Positions 61,974-64,000 of a DNA stretch of 64,000 bases are shown in pieces. Source of the DNA: Chryseobacterium carnipullorum (lineage in GTDB: Bacteria; Bacteroidota; Bacteroidia; Flavobacteriales; Weeksellaceae); NCBI RefSeq assembly GCF_900142785.1, contig NZ_FRCD01000002.1, forward strand, positions 186,001 to 250,000, written 5' to 3'. The position numbers and the translations under genes are program-made. The notes below the pieces were generated by a model. The model made no database searches and was not told the DNA's origin. It saw only the letters and a program-made list of their open reading frames with translations. Position 1 is the stretch's first letter, and every line of letters begins with the position of its first letter.

Positions 61974-62371
61974 GGTGGAGTTGGAGGGATTCGAACCCTC
62001 GTCCAAACAAGCAATACATAAGATTTCTACATGCTTATTCTACCATTGATTTTCGACTGAAGGCAGAGGGCAGACACCCAACATCCAGCTTATCTTCTGA
62101 GGTTTTCGAGTTTCAGCCGAAGCGTCTGAAACCTTATTTCTACATTCCTATATCCCAGGATCAAACGCCGTAGAACGGAGCATTTGTGAGATATCTTGCT
62201 TCCTTACTATCTTCGGGAAAGCGCTTGAATCTTACTTTATTCGGATTAAGCTGCAAGAGCGAACTCTTCGTTGCCAGTTAAAGTTGTGTAGCAAGGGATT
62301 TAAGAGATCGCGCTACGGTTCTCTGCATGCTTACTTACCCATTGATCTTGCTGTCGAAACCAGTCAACCCC
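61974..62371 (-). ncRNA. ssrA: tmRNA
   Basis: The 5' end GGGGTTGACTGGTTTCGACA pairs with the 3' acceptor strand CAACTCC, and a T-arm GGGTTCGAATCCC is present near the 3' end. The final A of the CCA tail is not encoded. The tag frame at 62246-62275 reads GNEEFALAA and stop, with GGC as probable resume codon. With SmpB it rescues stalled ribosomes. Its 3' end doubles as the attachment site for elements A and B and is intact after both insertions. About 398 nt, one-piece form. Confidence 0.95.
61976..61990. repeat. ssrA 3'-end attachment core (attR-like)
   Basis: GTGGAGTTGGAGGGA within the tmRNA acceptor/T-arm region; identical to 19543-19557 and matching 35935-35947 over 13 bases. Confidence 0.8.
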
Positions 62372-62387
62372 ATGAATTAAGTAAGTG

Positions 62388-62395
62388 CAAAGATA
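62388..62395 (-). promoter_or_regulatory. -7 element of the ssrA promoter
   Basis: On the minus strand TATCTTTG, an exact TAnnTTTG match, lies 17 bases upstream of the tmRNA 5' end. No TTTG -33 element is evident. Confidence 0.55.
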
Positions 62396-62616
62396 AAGTT
62401 TTTTGTTTATATACCGTTCATAATATAGGCTGCTTTTTAGAATTATGCTGACGTAAGAAAGTTGGGCAATGTTTTCTTAGATGAAATAATGATTAATTAA
62501 TTGATTTTCAGTGTTTAAAATAAATATTGCCTATGGGGTATTGGTGACTTATCCACATTGCAAAGTTTTTTTGTGGATAAGTTATTTGCTTTTTTTTAAT
62601 TAAATCGGGGTTAAAT

Positions 62617-62647
62617 TTTGAGGTTTAATAAAAAATGTCTAGTTTTG
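62617..62647 (+). promoter_or_regulatory. Consensus promoter of rpsU
   Basis: TTTG (62617-62620), exactly 19 bases, then TAGTTTTG (62640-62647): a full Bacteroidota promoter 24 bases before rpsU. Confidence 0.8.
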
Positions 62648-62670
62648 CAACCCAAAATGAGATGTAAAGT

Positions 62671-62868
62671 ATGTTAATAATTCCAGTAAAAGATGGTGAA
62701 TCCATCGACAGAGCATTAAAAAAATATAAAAGAAAATTTGATAAAACGGGTACAGTTCGTCAATTGAGATCTAGACAAGCGTTTATTAAGCCTTCTGTAA
62801 CTTTAAGACAATCTAGACTAAAAGCCGCTTATAAACAAAGAGGGCTTAGCAAGGAAGAGCAGGCTTAA
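62671..62868 (+). CDS. rpsU: 30S ribosomal protein S21
   Basis: A 65-residue basic protein with the S21 pattern MLIIPVKDGESIDRALKKYK and a basic helical C-terminus. In Bacteroidota S21 takes part in sequestering the 16S 3' end. It is driven by the consensus promoter just upstream and followed 83 bases later by xerC. Confidence 0.96.
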   Translation: MLIIPVKDGESIDRALKKYKRKFDKTGTVRQLRSRQAFIKPSVTLRQSRLKAAYKQRGLSKEEQA

Positions 62869-62951
62869 GAATTTTTCTTAACCACATAATAATTCACTTC
62901 TTAAATATTCTTATATTTGAGAGGTGAATTTTTGTTTTTACACCTTACGTA

Positions 62952-63839
62952 ATGTTGAATAAATATTTAGAATATTTGCAGTTCGAAAAGAGGTATTCAC
63001 CTCATACCGTTACAAGCTACAAAAAAGATCTTGAGGACTTTTCTTATTTCTACCTCAAAACAGAAGCTTCCGAAGATATTTCCCGGGCAGATAAAAAAGT
63101 GATCAGAAATTTTATCGTTGAACTAAGCGAAAATAATATTTCGAAGAGAAGCATCAATAGAAAACTATCATCACTGCGAAGTTTTTATTTATTTCTTTTA
63201 AAAATAGGGGAGATTAAAGTTTCTCCCACCGAAAGTATCTCTTCCCTTAAGTTTTATGCTGAAAAACAGATTCCTATCTCACAGGAAGAAATGCAGACGC
63301 TGAGTGACGATGTCCTGTCAGAGAACCATGATCTTCTTGAAAAATGCATTATTGAAGTATTATATCAGACCGGTATCCGGAAAGCCGAGCTTTGTGGCCT
63401 GATGTTTGAGTATGTTAATTTATACGGAAACGAGCTAAGAGTAATAGGAAAAGGAAATAAAGAACGCTTTATTCCTATATCCAAAGATCTCTCGGATCTG
63501 CTTAGAAGTTATCTTGAAGTAAGGAAACCTGAAAACGGGCATCAGGCATATTTTTTGGTCAATAAAAAGGGTAAAAAACTCTCAGAAAAATTTGTTTATG
63601 TGGTAGTTAATAAGTACCTTAGTCTTGTAACAACGAAAGAAAAAAAAAGTCCTCACATCCTTCGGCATAGCTTTGCTACGCACGTTTTGGATAATGGGGC
63701 GGAGATCTCCAAAGTAAAAAAAATATTAGGGCATTCCAGTCTTGCCAGTACTCAAGTCTATACGAATGCCAATATTGAACAATTGAAAAAAGTGTTTAAT
63801 CAGGCTCACCCGCGAGCATCTAAAAAAGAAGAATTATGA
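62952..63839 (+). CDS. xerC: Tyrosine recombinase XerC (chromosome dimer resolution)
   Basis: A 295-residue Xer recombinase with the N-terminal core-binding domain and catalytic residues Arg in TGIRKAELCGL, HxxR in HILRHSFATH, His in ILGHSSLAST and Tyr in QVYTNA. With a partner it resolves chromosome dimers at dif. The length and the rpsU-xerC-hpf order mark it as housekeeping rather than element-borne. Its stop overlaps the next start by 3-4 bases (ATGA). Confidence 0.92.
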   Translation: MLNKYLEYLQFEKRYSPHTVTSYKKDLEDFSYFYLKTEASEDISRADKKVIRNFIVELSENNISKRSINRKLSSLRSFYLFLLKIGEIKVSPTESISSLKFYAEKQIPISQEEMQTLSDDVLSENHDLLEKCIIEVLYQTGIRKAELCGLMFEYVNLYGNELRVIGKGNKERFIPISKDLSDLLRSYLEVRKPENGHQAYFLVNKKGKKLSEKFVYVVVNKYLSLVTTKEKKSPHILRHSFATHVLDNGAEISKVKKILGHSSLASTQVYTNANIEQLKKVFNQAHPRASKKEEL

Positions 63840-64000
63840 AGATCACAGTTCAATCAATTGGTTTAACACCACACGAACCATTAGAATCACACATTGACAA
63901 AAAAGTAAGCAAATTGGAAACCTTCTATGATAAAATTCATGAGTGTAAGGTTTTCTTAAAAGTCGAAAATACCTCGGATCGAAGTAACAAAACTGCTGAA
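63836..64000 (+). CDS. Ribosome hibernation promoting factor, HPF/RaiA family (3' partial)
   Basis: Fifty-five codons before the window ends: MKITVQSIGLTPHE, then LESHIDKKVSKLETFYDKI and CKVFLKVEN, the beta-alpha-beta start of the HPF/RaiA (sigma-54 modulation) fold. It binds the 30S decoding region to inactivate ribosomes in stationary phase. The ATGA overlap with xerC implies co-translation. Confidence 0.9.
   Translation, partial: MKITVQSIGLTPHEPLESHIDKKVSKLETFYDKIHECKVFLKVENTSDRSNKTAE

Larger units (their letters stand above)
35935..61988. mobile_element. Integrative element B with replication and defence cargo
   Basis: About 26 kb between the middle core and the ssrA 3' end. It contains a serine recombinase with ParB-like partner, a resolvase, a primase-helicase, a ParB-methyltransferase, an excisionase, a tyrosine integrase, an extended type III restriction operon and a PD-(D/E)XK nuclease. 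Paired repeats with a 12-bp period near both ends (35998-36020 and 61843-61865) support these limits. The integrase lies in the middle rather than at an end, so the defence genes may have been inserted between it and the right end. No conjugation genes are seen. Confidence 0.7.

Noticed and set aside
35935..61988. Element B as a conjugative element
   Set aside because: No relaxase, coupling protein or Tra/VirB-type genes were found; the primase-helicase is a replication protein.
61831..62019. A 62-codon minus-strand frame across the ssrA 3' end
   Set aside because: It is the tmRNA T-arm, attachment core and terminator read as protein.

Overview
The window looks like a chromosome segment of a Chryseobacterium-like member of the Flavobacteriia (Bacteroidota). 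Supporting signs are a GEVEDY / fibronectin III protein with a type IX secretion sorting tail, promoters of the TTTG-N19-TAnnTTTG type, the order acpP-fabF-rnc-(small family protein)-pyk, and a tmRNA with a Bacteroidota-style tag. No species name is claimed.

1-19.5 kb is ordinary chromosome. It holds a secreted adhesin-like protein (5' end missing), a minus-strand operon ruvB > paiB-like > metallo-beta-lactamase-fold hydrolase > coaE, a histidine-degradation region (hutI, a DUF695 gene, a BCCT transporter, hutG), an aldehyde dehydrogenase, the fatty-acid/RNA operon acpP-fabF-rnc-small protein-pyk, and a second aldehyde dehydrogenase followed by an AraC regulator. 62.0-64.0 kb is chromosome again: ssrA (tmRNA), rpsU, xerC and the start of an hpf/raiA gene.

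19.5-62.0 kb is a composite of two tandem integrated elements in the 3' end of ssrA. A core matching the tmRNA 3' end (GTGGAGTTGGAGG) occurs at 19543, at 35935 and in ssrA itself at about 61976. Each core has a rho-independent terminator just downstream in the direction of tmRNA transcription. Each element end carries a pair of 12-bp-spaced arm-like repeats, with one sequence family for element A and another for element B.

Element A (about 16.4 kb) has a tyrosine integrase at its right end, an excisionase-like HTH protein, a toprim primase, a D5/P4-type helicase, an XRE repressor with a divergent early promoter, a run of small paralogous proteins, an ASCH protein and a 1506-residue phage tape measure protein. 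No capsid, portal, terminase or other tail gene is recognisable, so it resembles a satellite-type or degraded phage element. A very short promoter-terminator unit may encode a small RNA.

Element B (about 26 kb, visibly more AT-rich) has a serine recombinase co-transcribed with a ParB-like protein, zinc-ribbon and TM2 proteins, a strongly structured non-coding segment, a small resolvase, a primase-helicase fusion flanked by 10-bp iteron-like repeats, a ParB-methyltransferase fusion, an excisionase and a second tyrosine integrase. A defence cargo follows: a five-gene operon of SNF2-type helicase, DUF4391, type III Mod, AlbA_2 protein and type III Res, then a convergent PD-(D/E)XK nuclease. The best candidates for new biology are the tape-measure satellite, the structured RNA-like locus in element B and the extended type III defence operon.
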